Source: Ulota crispa (taxonomy: Eukaryota; Streptophyta; Bryopsida; Orthotrichales; Orthotrichaceae). Taken from it: a stretch of DNA of 64,000 nucleotides. The position numbers and the translations under genes are program-made. Positions 10,676 through 23,477 of the stretch are shown in pieces. The notes under the pieces are model-generated. The model was given only the letters and a program-made list of their open reading frames with translations. It made no database searches and was not told the origin of the DNA. Location: the NCBI GenBank assembly GCA_963920765.1, contig OY987250.1, positions 13,570,409 through 13,634,408 on the forward strand, given 5' to 3'. Position 1 is the stretch's first letter. Each line of letters starts with the position of its first letter.

Positions 10676-11582
10676 CCCCTAAAGGACCAGCTATCTATTC
10701 AACGGACAAATGGGATTTTGGGCATGTACCTATGGCCAAACTACTTTGCATTATTTTTTAAAACTTTTATTGAAGATGTGGAATTCAAAAATCTGCATGG
10801 GCATCTAATTTCTATTCCAATTGATGCCAAGGAGCAAAAGTTATGCCCAAATAAACACAAATTTGGGGACTCCGGGTAGCAAAAAGAATTCTTATAAATA
10901 CTTGAAATTTTTTTTCTCATAGGTTATATCTTTGTCTACATCTGAAGCTTTGATTCATTCCACTTGGACTAGTTATGAGAAAGTTTTGGACAATCTTGTT
11001 TTTTGGGCACCTCAAGCATCTTCTTGAAAAAATAACTTATAAACTTCATTTTTGAATGCAATTTTAACATTTTTTCAAAAAAATTTGTTGGAGAGGGTGA
11101 AGTTTGCTTTCTAGAACAATCTCACCATTGGGATCATTGCATTTCAATTCCATTGCAGGGTTATTAGCAATTTAAGTTTTTGTTCAATCTCATACCTTCT
11201 TCTACCTAATGTTTTTTTTAAAGAATGAAAAATAATTATTTTTTGTTTTTTTTTCCCCAAGATTACCAACTCAACTTCCCACCATGCAAAAATAGAATTC
11301 CAAACTTTGTGGTGCAAAAATTTTAAGTTAAAACTCAAAGTCAAATAATCTAATCATACAAGGTGCAAAAAAAGCCATTTTTTACTTTTTAAATGCAAAT
11401 GTCTTCCAACCTGTATGGTCAAAGTTCTTGAGTTTTGTATGACACATTCTTATAGTAGTCTAGTACAAGATCCTATGGTTAGATATGCAAAAAGACCAAT
11501 TTTCAAACTTGTTTACTCTTTGCCATAGAGGTGGCAGTTTTGAGTGTCTTTTGACAAAATAAAGGCCATGGTCCTTTATAGG
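10676..11582. mobile_element. TTAA-flanked MITE, subfamily C copy 1
   Basis: A 907 bp element starts CCCCTAAAGGACCAG and ends GGTCCTTTATAGG, with TTAA at 10672-10675 and 11583-11586. It pairs, in opposite orientation, with the copy at 36965-37884, sharing the stretch around TGTCTTTTGACAAAATAAAGG. It is non-coding. Confidence 0.75.
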
Positions 11583-11586
11583 TTAA

Positions 11587-13402
11587 AAACATAAAATGAT
11601 AATAGAGGTAGAGTGATAGTAGGGTAAATCAATTACCTATGTATAATAAACTTCAATACTTTAGAAAATAGTGAATGAGTGAGGAGACCAAGTATAGATT
11701 CATTAGATTTCATATTCATTTTAGGGTGCTGACATTTCCAAAATTTATATAAACATATATACAAGCATCAAAATGATTATATCTATACTACTAAGTGGGA
11801 GGATTTCTCTAAATGCGCCCTTTTTTGGAACTTTATAGAATTTTTTTGTTGCAAGTTGAAGCACCAAAGGAAGCCTAAGATGTAGAACACCAAGTGCCCT
11901 ACAACCATGTCCATTTCCAAAAGTTTGTAGAATGTTTTGGTGGAAGTTGAAACAATAAAGGATGCCCCAAATATAGAACACCAAATGCCTTGCAACCATG
12001 TGCTACAAATCAATAAAATGTCAAGCGCCTTCTAACAAAATATAAAAAAGTAGCATTGTGATGAAAACAATTGTTATTCTTGGTTTCAAAAAAGAACCAA
12101 ATGATGGTACATGAGGATTAGATTCTACACCAATTGTGAGATATTGATTTTTTGTACTTGTCTAGTACACCAAGATTAGGTTCTAGACCAATTAGTTTAT
12201 GAGATATCAATTTTTTGTAAAGTTGAATGTTACATTACTCATACATGTCCTACTCACGCAAAGCGTGTGCCTGTATAAAGAAAATATGACTATGATCTTA
12301 AGGTCGCCATTCGCCAACTGGCCTTTCTTTTTGGTGGACCCAATTCTAGGCCATGAAGCTACGTAAGGTCTTGCCTTTTGAGCATTGAATATTTTTTTAA
12401 AATAAGGTTGTGGCTTCTAATGTAAAGACCTTAGTTACATTCAATTCGTTTTTCAGTACGGTTTTCTGGAATATTGATCCATCATTGCTAAAAAGTCAAC
12501 GTCATAATCCTAAATACATTTTAGATATTTAATGATTTCAGAAAAAATTTGAATATTAATATTTCCTTGTCTTGTGATTCACATGGTTGGAAGTTCTTTT
12601 TAGCATCCTTTTTTTTATTATTTTGAGCTAAAATATTGAAAATGTGTTTACAAATAGGCTCGAACTTATGTTGTAAGAGGCGCCTAATATACATCAGCAA
12701 AAACTCCGTGTAACTTATATGGTTGCAAAATTAAGTTCTTTGCTCGTGCATACTGAGACAAATAAAAATGAATTTTCATGGTTTCTTTGGGATCAGATTG
12801 TTAAAAATGAATAATTTAACTTTTTTAAAGGGAGTTTGTTCCTCTTTCTTTAAAATTAACACTTCAAGGCTATCCATTTTTATGAGTTTTATCCTTTCCT
12901 TAATCTTCTCTTTAAAAATAAAAATAATCTTACTAGATTTACCTTCTTTTTGGTGTATAAAAACATATTAATTTTCAAGATTTATACATTATTATAGAGA
13001 AAAAGTTTTAGTGAAATATTGCAATAAACAGTACATGTGTTTCTTACACTTACCTGTTATATCAAATTTATTACAAAATTCATTTATGTTATGTTATCTT
13101 GGTTTGAATAATGGAGTGTGTAGATTTAAGTTCGAGCGTGCCTTTTATTGGCTTTTGTAAACAACATGACTACAACAGAAAATTCACATCATATTCGGTT
13201 TTGGGAAATTTTGTTGCCACAAAGCAAGGTGGTCAGTGTAATTGAAGTTTGGTCTCTTTGGGAATGATCAATTGCTATGTTAAGGCTATTATGGCAACAT
13301 GTTTGAAGATTTTATTCTTTGCTGAAAATATATATACTTCAATTGTTGTTGGTTTTTATTACCTTTGGCCACAATTAAGCCTCTTTTTATAGTTTTTTCA
13401 AT
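11587..13402. other. AT-rich, no gene seen
   Basis: A degenerate direct duplication lies at about 11825-12000 (two versions of TAGAACACCAA...CAACCATGT), which creates two chance minus-strand frames. Nothing else is recognisable. Confidence 0.45.
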
Positions 13403-13817
13403 GGGATTGATATGTTTACCACACCCTTTCACCTATTCTACCACCCTTCTGGGGTAAATTTTAGATTTCTACCATCAAATAGTTGAATTTGAGAATTTGA
13501 AATTCAGATTTGGACTTACAAACCTTGATTTTGTCTAGAACCATAAAAAAAGGTTGTAATTGAACAACACCCACTGAAAAAGCTCAAGTATGGGGAAACG
13601 TATTACTTTTACTTTTGTTTATAAAAAAAAATAAGTTTTTTCATTGGGTGTTGTTCAATTAGAACCTTTTTGTGATATTAGACTAAACCATAGTCTCTAA
13701 ATCCAAATTTGAATTCCAAATTCTCAAATTCAGCTTTTTGATGGTAGAAATCTAAAATTCACCTCGGAAAGGTGGTAGAATAGCTAAAAGGGTGGGTGTG
13801 ATAGACATACTAATCCC
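13403..13817. mobile_element. Hairpin MITE, family I copy 1
   Basis: A 415 bp foldback. The left end is GGGATTGATATGTTTACCAC and the right end is its near complement finishing CATACTAATCCCC. Inner arms pair AGTTGAATTTGAGAATTTG with AAATTCTCAAATTCAGC and AACAACACCCACTGAAAAA with TTTTTTCATTGGGTGTTG. Relatives lie at 39116-39537 and 53783-54189. Confidence 0.75.
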
Positions 13818-15677
13818 CTTTTTCCAATTTGTCTTATACGATTACAACTTCCAGTGTGCTCATGTTTTCTCTCGTTAAGTCTTTTTAAGGACAAGCCTAA
13901 TACCCTTCTTCGCTTTGACTTAACTTAGTACAATTTGAATCTATGCTATAAAACCTCAAAACATTCAACTTCTCCCATTATGTGTTTTGAGTGTAATTAA
14001 TGAAGAAAAAGTATGTACATGTAAAAAATAAATGAAATAATGCCGAGTGTAACTTGGTGTAAGAAACGTGTAACCACTTAGACTTAGTGCTTTTGATATT
14101 TTTCAAAAAAAATATGGAGTACAGAAGTGAGCTTTATAATACAAATGATCATACTTATATGTTCTTTGTCCATTTTTGCCAAAAGTCACAAGGAATAACT
14201 TAATATTGCATAGAGGAAGTTACTTTCAAACAGAATATAAAACGATGGTATCCATTATCATTATTTTTTAATTTTGAAGTTTACCATGTATCTCAATTGT
14301 GTTGTTTGCATCTTAATATACAAAAAGAATTGATGCAACTAGATGTAACATAGTGGCATGAAGGAGTATAAGTGTCTACATTGGAATAGAAATATGTATT
14401 TTAAATAATCCACATCATTTGCCAAAGTTCCAATTATTGGCTTACATCATAATATGATAATTCTTGCAAAATTGATGTAGAAATGCATGGGCTTGATTGA
14501 GCCAAGATAAGATTGAAAATTACTCAAATAGTCTCCAATATTATCCACAACAAAAGCTATATATTTGAACTTTGATTGTCTATAACATGTTTTTACTAAT
14601 CTATCATGACGTCTTTCATTTATGGAAATAAATAAAAGTCTCAATTTGTTATTCAAATGAAAAGAAAAAAAGTGATAATCCATTGGGCCTCAAGATGTGT
14701 AAGCAAGTATGATTATGTTCAATTGAATTTTTATGTGTGGTTGATTTTGGAAATTCTAAAAAACAAAATCAATGTAGTAGTATTGGTCCTTAAAAGTATG
14801 ACCTACCAATTGAAAACTGAATAATTGGCAAACTTTACAAATGCAATTCAAGGACAAAGTTCATATTACAAAAAATAAGAATGTAGCCAAAATTTGGCAA
14901 ATTGAATGTGATATGCACTAGAAAAACCATTGTTGTTTATTGACAAATTATAACCAACACCAAGAATTTTAGTTCAAATTCAATTAGGATGTGTGTAATA
15001 CACCATTAGAAAGGTGTTGTTGAGAGCTTTTCACCAAGTTATCATGCTTCCTATTTAAATAAGAGCTACGCCAATGAAGCTCCATTTTATAATTGGTGGG
15101 AAGAAATTACATATATCACTACATTTCAAATGTTCTTTACAACAATAAGGTAATTTTTCTTTTTCACTTGAGTCTTCCTTAAGCTTACTTACATAGAAGT
15201 GATTGGCAAAGTTTTGCCAATATGAGAATGTATTTTACCAATTCCTTTACCAACAATTTTACTAACTCTATGTCTTGAACCTTTGTCAACTTCTCAAACA
15301 CGTGAAATTTTTCTCTTTTAACCCTTTGATGTTCATACTTTGGGATGTGTAAATGGCATCATTTGTAGGCTTTTTGGATAAATAACTTCAAGGTATTGTT
15401 AAGTAAAACCTAAAAAAGTATTTACAATTCCAACTATACCAATGGATGCATAGAATTGTTTAGTTTTGGGCATCAAATTTTGAGTCTAGTCTAATATCTA
15501 ATTTCAAAGATTTGTTCACTTTTCAAGGAGATTTCATCTAATTAAGTTGTGAATAAATGTACAACAACCCAAATGTGGCATATGAGTTATATAAGGATTG
15601 AGACCATTTTATGATAGAGCCTAATTGTTGACCCAATAGATGGCGCATCGGAACAAACTCCAAATTGGATGTGGGCC
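13818..15677. other. AT-rich, no gene seen
   Basis: About 1.9 kb of AT-rich DNA without a convincing ORF, RNA gene or repeat end. Confidence 0.45.
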
Positions 15678-15681
15678 TTAA

Positions 15682-15922
15682 CCCTTGAGCGCCCGCAAGA
15701 CATTATAATATCTCTCAAAAATCTGGGTCAACTCAATTTTGACCGATATAATCTCATTGCACGTTTGGTGAAACCACTTCCAATCTAGTCCAGCATGATG
15801 GAGATGCTTTCCACTAACAATTAATATGGTATGATCTTGTAGATTGTATTTTTCAATCCACAAGGGCACTTTGATTGCACACAAGTCAAGCTTTTTTCGT
15901 TTCAACTCTAGGTTCTCAGGGG
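15682..15922. mobile_element. Short TTAA-flanked element
   Basis: A 241 bp segment starts CCCTTGAGCG and ends GGTTCTCAGGGG, between TTAA at 15678-15681 and 15923-15926. The ends match only over about eight bases. The 126-codon minus-strand frame that crosses it also runs into the next element and is not treated as a gene. Confidence 0.5.
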
Positions 15923-15982
15923 TTAAAACAAAAATGACCTTTAGCAAAAATTGCCATGTTGGCTTGGAACTATAAAACTTAA

Positions 15983-16701
15983 CCCCTAAAGGACCAAGCC
16001 CCCTTTTGGGGGACAAATGGGATTTCGGGCATGTACTTATGGCTAAACTACTTTGCATGATTTTTTGGAAATTTTATGGATGATGGGGAATTCAAAAATT
16101 TACATGGGCATCTATATTTTTCTTCTTTTTGACATTTATTGAAGAAGTCAAAAATGAATTTTTGGAAAATGGGCAAGATTGGATAGCCCAAAAACTTCTT
16201 TTAAAAATTTCATTTAAAAAAAATTAAAAAATGAAATAGGTTCTTTAGACTTATATATACATAGGGAGTTTTGAATCATTCAATTTTGATTGATGAAATG
16301 AAAGTTTTGAGAAGTTTTTGTTTGCAGGTAGGTGTGGTTTTGAGAGAAAACTTACCTACCCGCAAACAAAAACTTCTCATAACTTTCATCTCATCAATCA
16401 AAATTCAATGATTGAAAGCTCGCCCACCTATATATAAGTCTAAAGAACCTATTTCATTTTTTTATTTTTTTTAAATACAATTTTTAAAGAAATTTTTGGG
16501 CTGCTCAATCTCACCCGTTTTTGGAAATTCATTTTTAACTTTTTGAATAAATGTTAGAATGAAGAAAAAATTAGATGCCTACGTAGATATTTGAATTCCA
16601 CACCTTCAATAAAAGTTTTAAAAACCACAAAAAATAGATTAGTTGTAGGTACATGCCCAAAATCCATTTATCCCTCAAGGGGACAGTTGATCCTTTACGG
16701 G
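15983..16701. mobile_element. TTAA-flanked foldback element
   Basis: A 719 bp element starts CCCCTAAAGGACCAAGCC and ends GATCCTTTACGGG, with TTAA at 15979-15982 and 16702-16705. It is one long hairpin with arms of about 350 bp meeting near 16343 (TTTTTGTTTGCAGGTAGGT against ACCTACCCGCAAACAAAAA). Each arm matches the same half of subfamily B, so it looks like a head-to-head derivative of that family. Confidence 0.8.
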
Positions 16702-16705
16702 TTAA

Positions 16706-17981
16706 AAACAAAAATAACAAAAAATAATTTTGCAGTATAAAATTATTGGTTGCTCCTATTGGTTGCTCCTAGATATTTTAGTCATGTGATCAATTTGGAA
16801 TTTTGCGCTTTGTAAGTATCAAGCTTGACATAAACAAACAAACTGGCCTACCTTCTAAGGTAAATTATGCCATTGTGGACATTTCTTCCATTGTGGGCAG
16901 CGTCCATTTAGCCCCTTTATGTCAATACAATATGCTTAAAAACAAACTAGAGAAAGAAAATTAGGCCATTATTTGTAATATTTTTTTAGGGTGAAAGTCA
17001 TTTTGATCATTTGAGAAACTCTTAGTTACTGCAGTGTAGGTAATTATAAATTTTAAATGGGCATCAATGTTTTTGGACTGACATGGTTGCTTTGGGCTAA
17101 TTGGACCTTTGTAAAAGGATTCCCACTTGACCTCAATGGATGAATATAGCAACCAAGTCAAATTGTCAACATGGTTTGTAATGGACATTGGTTTTGTCCA
17201 TTATGGAGCATTCACAAGCATCATTGTAGGTCCTTTGTTGATGAGCCATCCAATGCCTTTCATGGGTCACATGAGCTTTAACACTTTCACAATTTTTAAC
17301 AAATGATGTAATATACATTCGATTTTTATTTCACCTCTCCTACACATTAAATGGGATTCTCTGGTTACCATGTATATCTCAAGTTTTTCTTGCTACCATA
17401 TTTATCTCACATTATTTCTTGTTAGCATACTTGTCTCATATTTTATAATTTGGTCTAAGATGTCAAACCAACAATTGTGTTTACAATACTTTACCTTAAC
17501 CTTTAAACATCCAGATGGTCACCATGATTGCTAGCCAAAATGGAGTGTGGCAAAGTGCCCACAAAATTTAGTACTACTTCTAAAAGATGCATAAACCAAT
17601 AAGCAATGCTGCCCTCACGAAAATTGCAAGAAGGGCAACATGGAACCTAAACCCATTTTGTGAACCTTTTTACAATTAGAGTATTTGAAAATATGAGGGT
17701 ATTCAACGAGGTAAGTTTATGCCTTCCATAATGGACCATGTCTCCATCATCACTTTTATGACAAAAATAAATGAAAATTGGCTTTCTTACATTCAACAAA
17801 TTGTCTTTTTGTCATTCATCAGTCAAAAAATGTCTGCATTGGCGTTTAAGGGACAAACCCAACACCACAATCCTTGGTGTTGACAAAGTTTTTTTGGATG
17901 AGCAAGAAACTGCCAAAGAATTAGAAATACTCCAAAAAGATCAGCACAAGAAACCACACTAAATATTGGATTTAGGTTGCC
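16706..17981. other. AT-rich, no gene seen
   Basis: No convincing ORF or repeat end. The last bases before the next element (ATTTAGGTTGCC) resemble a family J end. Confidence 0.45.
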
Positions 17982-17985
17982 TTAA

Positions 17986-18245
17986 CCTCTAAGCGTCACA
18001 AACAAAACACTGGTTTAGACAAGCTTGAGAGATTGTTTTAAAAAAAATGGAATAACTTGGAGTGTAAGAAGTTACCAAAAAATTCACCATATAGATTTGC
18101 TAGCAACTTCTTGGCAAGTGCAAATCTATAATTTGTATAGAAATCCACTATATGGATACATAGATTATAATGTTTGATGACTGATAAATTCAGATTTTTC
18201 TTCAATTCTTTGCGTCCAAAAAGCGTCCAATGTGACATTTAGGGG
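17986..18245. mobile_element. TTAA-flanked MITE, subfamily E
   Basis: A 260 bp element starts CCTCTAAGCGTCACA and ends TGTGACATTTAGGGG, with TTAA at 17982-17985 and 18246-18249. The 15-bp ends differ at only three positions. Confidence 0.7.
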
Positions 18246-18251
18246 TTAACA

Positions 18252-18830
18252 ATTAGGTTGCTTTACTTGGAAAGTTACCTCATGACTCATTACTTGGGCA
18301 CTTAAAGGTGCATGCAACTCTTTAGATACTAGGATTCTACGTGATTTATGACTTGGATTTTATGGAGTTTTGTTGTTGTTGCTAGGCCCATTTAAAATTG
18401 GGAAATTTCATGGATACCCCTAAAGTTTGCAATATTTTTGTAAATACCCTTGCTTTTTCAAAAATATCACAAATACCCTTGGACCAAAAAAATTAGACAT
18501 TTATATTGTTATGTATGTGACTTCCTTCTCCCTTTGTGTGCACACTCCTTCTTTCTTGTTATGCGGGCACACACTACTTCTTTCATTTTATGTGTGCGTA
18601 CAAAGGAAGAAGGGAAGTGACATGCACAAAAAAACAAATGCCTAAATTTTTTGATCCAAAGATATTTGTGAAATTTTTGAAAAAGTAACGATATCGAAGA
18701 AAATATTGCAAACTTCAAGCGTATCCATGAAATTTTCCCAATTTTAAATTTTGTTTATTGCAAGTTCCATCAAGTATTTGTATAGTGTAAAAGGTCGAGA
18801 AATTAGTGCGAGAGAACAACCTAAACGCAA
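18252..18830. mobile_element. Family J MITE, copy 1, interrupted
   Basis: The left end is ATTAGGTTGCTTTACTTGG and the right end CAACCTAAACGCAACATTT, i.e. inverted TTTAGGTTG ends. Copies 2 and 3 lie at 54849-55116 and 55643-55914. Here a Mutator-like MITE (18400-18739) is inserted in the middle; copy 2 shows the uninterrupted sequence. Confidence 0.65.
18400..18739. mobile_element. Mutator-like hairpin MITE, copy M2, nested in J
   Basis: It starts GGGAAATTTCATGGATACCC and ends GTATCCATGAAATTTTCCC, matching M1 at 8882-9194. Arms include CACAAATACCCTTGGACC against TTTGATCCAAAGATATTTGTG. The AT-only target blurs the duplication, with TTTAAAATT on the left and AATTTTAAA on the right. Confidence 0.75.
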
Positions 18831-18871
18831 CATTTAGTGTAGCTCCCGTACCTGCGTCGGTGCCTTTTACC

Positions 18872-19098
18872 ATGGCCATGGCGGCCATGGCGGCTATGGC
18901 GGTAGTGATGGCGTCCTCCACCTCGTCCCGCACGCTCCTCACTGCGATAACTTACAGCGTCTGCGTCTCTCGGGCGCCAGCACCAGGCTTCGCGTTGTCA
19001 CTGTCGGAGCTGGTAAGAAACGAAGAGAAGCGGAGAGATCGGTAGTGCACGCCACTAACGCCAGTCAGGCGATTCAGGCACTCAAGATCCATTCTCAG
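18872..19098 (+). other. GC-rich patch: possible 5' exon of a gene or relic
   Basis: A sharp GC-rich island interrupts AT-rich DNA. ATG at 18872 sits in ACCATGG context and opens MAMAAMAAMAVVMASSTSSR, an Ala/Ser/Thr/Arg-rich start that resembles a plastid transit peptide. That frame stops at 19045. The +1-shifted frame is open from about 18961 to a strong donor CAG/GTAAGA at 19098, reading LRLSGASTRLRVV, then GAGKKRREAERSVVHATN. A possible continuation is a 57-bp open segment at 20637-20693, after TTTTTCAG, in phase. I do not recognise the protein. It could be a gene start with a frame break, an unrecognised intron, or chance. Confidence 0.3.
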
Positions 19099-22000
19099 GT
19101 AAGAACGTTCAATTCCTCGTGCTTAATCTTCCCCGTAACTCCGACACTAGATTTCCTAAAGCCTTATGAAACGAAACAGGATACTTATTGATGCGTTCAG
19201 AAACAGCTCCGGGGTTTTAAACAGATTGTGCGCTCGTTTATGTTGAAGACGGGCTGCCATGTGACTTTCACGAGAATCATACATCGTTGTGGTAGGAGGA
19301 GTTTCGAACGCTTCTTTTTTGTTGTAACGTACGCATTTGTTGAGCAATTCTTGGAGTGACGTATCTTCTTAAGAAGTCGGAGACGCTGGAAGTGTAATTT
19401 CTGTCACGATTGACTAAAAATCTATTGCAAGTGCAGGAGTTTTCAAAATGTGTTCGAAAACGGCGCCAGAATGGAACAGAACAGTTGTAATTTTGGTCAA
19501 TGGAATCGTTCTAAGAGGAGAGAAAATAATTACTGCAATAGAGCATTTTGATTGCTTCGACATGTCTAATACAGAAAATATGATTATGATGGACTACATG
19601 CTGTTGAGTGCAGAAAGGATATGGCGTTTTTTGATGGCGGTTTGTTGTTGTTGTGCGAGATGATTTAAAATCATGTGTGAAACGTTTTGTAGATTCTTAG
19701 TTTGGAATTTCAGTGCGTGAGGTCATGGACGTGAACTGTCTTTATGGATATTTGAGGTTAGGATTCGTTTTTACATAAGGTTATAAGTACGTTGCTAATA
19801 ATTGTGTCTTTTTTGATATCGCTGCAGAGTTGGAAAGCACTTGGTAACTTGACGATCGAGCTTGAAGTTTTAGTTATAACATTGTCTTTTTTCAGTCTCT
19901 TTGAGAAATTGCTTAACCTTCTTCTGGAGGATGCAGCTCCGCTAATGCTTTGCTTCGGAAGGTAATTTGATGTCATCCTTGTATGTCTAAGCGTAATACT
20001 TTGTAAGGTGAACATATCTGATATCCTCACGTTTTGTTTTGGATCTGTACCTTCAGGTGTACTCTTAAAATTCATTTCATGCACTTTCCTTGCTTAGTTT
20101 TTAGTCTATAGACGTTCGTCCTCAGAACTGCGATAGGGAACTGTGAAGCCCGGTCAAATTGCTAGATGAACATCGCCTACTGAAAAAGTTCCATTTTTGG
20201 GAAAATGCAAATATGCTGTTTGGTGGATGTGCCCTTAATTTAATTATTACCAGAAGTCATTAAGAATTGTCAGTAAACAGTTCATTCTTATCATGAGACG
20301 AAGTGAAGGTTTATTTTTTTGAACAGGTTTGTAACCTAGGCGCTAATCGATCAAGTTTCAATTGAACCTCTAAAGCTCCAATGTGACTGGAATCTGAAGA
20401 TTCTGATCAGTAAGTGGGTTAAACGCCCGCACAATTGAGGTAGCAATGCTGGGGAAGTACCATTGTGAGATTCAATCTCTAGATAACAACAAAATTTTAG
20501 TAAAAGATCTGGATTCCGTTAATAAACGAGCCCTCGTTCTTGCTTTGTAGATTTAAATGTTCTTACCCCCCGAGTATTAAGTTTTGTCTGCAGGATTTTT
20601 CTTTTTCCATGAGACACTGACATTAGTGTTTTTCAGATTCACGTAAGGAGACTGGAGGCCAAGAGCTACAATGCAGTGTTGTGGATGTTTGCATGACTTC
20701 GTATTTCCATCAAAGACAGATCAGGGTGAGACCAAAGATCTAACAAAGAAGTTCCAGGCATGGTTGTAGAAATGAATGGGCTTCGTGATCAAGGATTCAC
20801 ATCGAAATGGAACTGCTAACAAAACCTCCGATTTTACCTTTTAATTACAGCAACCAAGCGAAAGTTAAATTAGAGATCTTTCATGTACCGAATCCATCCT
20901 ATCGATTCTGTACAATCCAAACATGTAAGTCGAACAGCTCTCTCCTGCATGCAATTGATTTTAGAGGTTGTGAATGTTTAGAGATATCCAAAAGCCGGGA
21001 TTCCCTTTAAATCATCTATTAGCCAAGTCAAATTCTGATTCACATCACGTTTTCATAGGCGAATAAGTAGTACCTTGCTAGTGCTTTAATCATTACTACC
21101 AATGAACACTTGCACTTGTTGCATCTCTGTGTAGACTTGCAACATGTACATGTCCTGGAAGCCAGTCTATCTCCAAAAGGAGACCGACACCAAAGGTAAC
21201 AATTGCTATCTCCCTGGAGTAGATTGCACAAGCACCCAACAGTCTCTTCTTTCAGGATATTATCAAGACCAGAATTATTCTATTTTGGAATAAACTTCAT
21301 CTCCAAAGTCACCCACACGCCGGGAGCAAAAGCAAAAGACACCGCCCAAGTCCGAAAAGTAAACACCACACATCCATGTGTGTTTCAATCTTAGTCACAG
21401 CACTCCAATTTCATGGTCAGTCGAACGCATAAATATAACTTTTGTAGATTTGAAAAATTAGTTTGTTTTCTGTTCCAGGATAAAACAAAGCAGTTGAATT
21501 TCATACTCTGAAGTTGAAACCCCCAAAAACTCCTCAATTTCAAAAATAGGCACAAGCCAACAAACCAGAAGGGAATCAGAAGGGAACCGGAGGGGAACCA
21601 GAGGGGAACTAGAGGGAACCCAGGATCCAAACATTGCCAAAACTGAATAATTTCGACTGATGGATGAAACCGACGGTGAGAGTTTGAACTGGAACTCCAA
21701 GTCCAAGTTCAAGTCCAATTAACCGTTCCCAGGCCCGGGACACAACTAACTTACAAACCGTTCCAGAAATGTACATTTCAGGATCCTAGATCTTAAGAAA
21801 AGTGTATGCAGCCGCGAGAGGGAGAAGAAGTGGCGGGAGATTTGTAATTTGAACTGTGGAGAATGGACACGTGGCGGATTGTCAGACAATTTGGCTCGTT
21901 CGCTTTTTGAGTCTCTAGAAACACCGTGGCGCATCTTCGTCAACGGTTGACGTCAAGCAGGGCACTGAATTCTAGCCAGGGGCGCTTTTCGAGGAATCCT

Positions 22001-22173
22001 TTCTGTCAGACACGGCGTTCTCGCGTTATCTCGTACCGTTCCCTTACGTTCCCTTAGGATGTGTCGGGTGGTCCCGAGAATCCTGTATTTCGTTTGATGA
22101 GAGTTTGATTTGGGAAGGTTGTTGACTTGTCTTCGTTTGGTCCTTGGGGTTTAGGCCCGGTTCAGACCAGTGT
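19099..22173. other. Low-repeat intergenic or intronic DNA
   Basis: About 3 kb with balanced composition and no MITE ends. A short array of GGGGAACCAGA-like units lies at about 21570-21620. 21800-22130 is GC-richer (for example around CACCGTGGCGCATC) and could be a promoter. No exon series could be assembled with confidence. Confidence 0.4.
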
Positions 22174-22177
22174 TTAA

Positions 22178-22536
22178 CCCTTCAAGGACTGACCCTGAAC
22201 CTGTGGCTCAGTTTAGGAGGGTGTGCACTGTTCATGGGCAGCCAACAGCCTGTGGCATGTGTCCAAGAGAGATAATATTCTTTTCGAAAGAAGGAAAAGT
22301 CAATAGTGTATCCTACCCTCACAAAAAGGGCAACAGGGATCTTGTACATTTTTTTACAAATTGGTGTTTTAAAAAATATGGAGGCATTGAAAGCAGCTAC
22401 TTTTGACATTTAGTGATGTGGCACATCGCTCTGACCACTTTCAAGAAAAAAGATTTGAAAAAACTATATTTTTCCACCCTTTGGGTGTGTTTTTGGCACT
22501 AAAAGGACGATTTTTGTCCTCTTGGACGGTTAGGGG
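22178..22536. mobile_element. TTAA-flanked element, weak ends
   Basis: A 359 bp segment starts CCCTTCAAGGACTGACCC and ends CTTGGACGGTTAGGGG, between TTAA at 22174-22177 and 22537-22540. The right TTAA is shared with the next element. Confidence 0.55.
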
Positions 22537-22540
22537 TTAA

Positions 22541-22612
22541 CCTCTAAAGGCCCAAGCCATTTTTTTTGTGAAAAACAATTAAAAATGCCACTTTTGAGGG
22601 AATGAGAGGAAT

Positions 22613-22656
<44 letters not shown>

Positions 22657-23473
22657 AAATCCAACCGTAGGATCTTGCTCTAGACAGCACGAGGTACTTG
22701 GGAAAAAAAATTGAGCTTATTCCAAATGACAAGGAGTGAGATTTTTACAAATGAAGTGAAGAAAAAAGTTTTTTTCATACTGCCCAAAAATTTCACATGC
22801 CGTTGATCACTCCTATACCAAAAAGTTTGCTCTACGCAAAGTTGAGTTGTAGGAGACCAAGTTAGGTATGTGTGGGAGAATTTTCCAATCAATTGGAACC
22901 ATACAACACATGGGAAAATATAGTAAGGAAAATGAAGTAGAGAATGGGTCAAAACACTAATTTGTTAAGAATTTAATTATTGAAATGAAAAATGCAAATC
23001 CCAACGGTTATAACGTTGTAATAAACAATCTACTTCTTTTGGTTTAGTTTTTTTCCAAAATACGGAAAATTGAGTAAAATAAAGGACTTCAAATTTTATT
23101 TCAGAGTAGAGAATCTATAATTGCCCGCAAACAAAAACTCCTCATAACTTTCATGTCATTCATTGAAATTGAATGATTCAAAACTTCTCATGTATGAAAA
23201 AATCTAAAGAACCAATTTCAAATTTTTATTTTAAAAATATATAACTTTTAAAGAAGTTTTTGGGCTGCCCAGATGGACAGCCCTCCCAAAATTTCAGAAA
23301 AACATGCATAATTTCTTCAATAAATGTCAGAATGAAGAATTTTTTGATGCCCATGTAGATCTTTGAATTCCCCATCTCCCATAAAAGTTTCAAAAAAATA
23401 CATAAAGTAGTTTACTCATAGGTACATGACCAAAACCCAAACGGTCCCTGAAGGGACAACGGGCCTTTAGGGG
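22541..23473. mobile_element. TTAA-flanked MITE, subfamily B copy 1
   Basis: A 933 bp element starts CCTCTAAAGGCCCAAGCC and ends CGGGCCTTTAGGGG, with TTAA at 22537-22540 and 23474-23477. Its length equals that of copies 2 and 3. A (TA)n run of about 36 bases lies at 22616-22651. Confidence 0.8.
22616..22651. repeat. (TA)n microsatellite
   Basis: An uninterrupted TA dinucleotide run inside subfamily B copy 1; the same region is not expanded in copies 2 and 3. Confidence 0.9.
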
Positions 23474-23477
23474 TTAA

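Noticed and set aside
11745-12013. Overlapping minus-strand frames of 84 and 76 codons
   Set aside because: Caused by a degenerate direct duplication in AT-rich DNA.
15678-16058. 126-codon minus-strand frame
   Set aside because: It crosses the boundary of two transposable elements and resembles no known protein.
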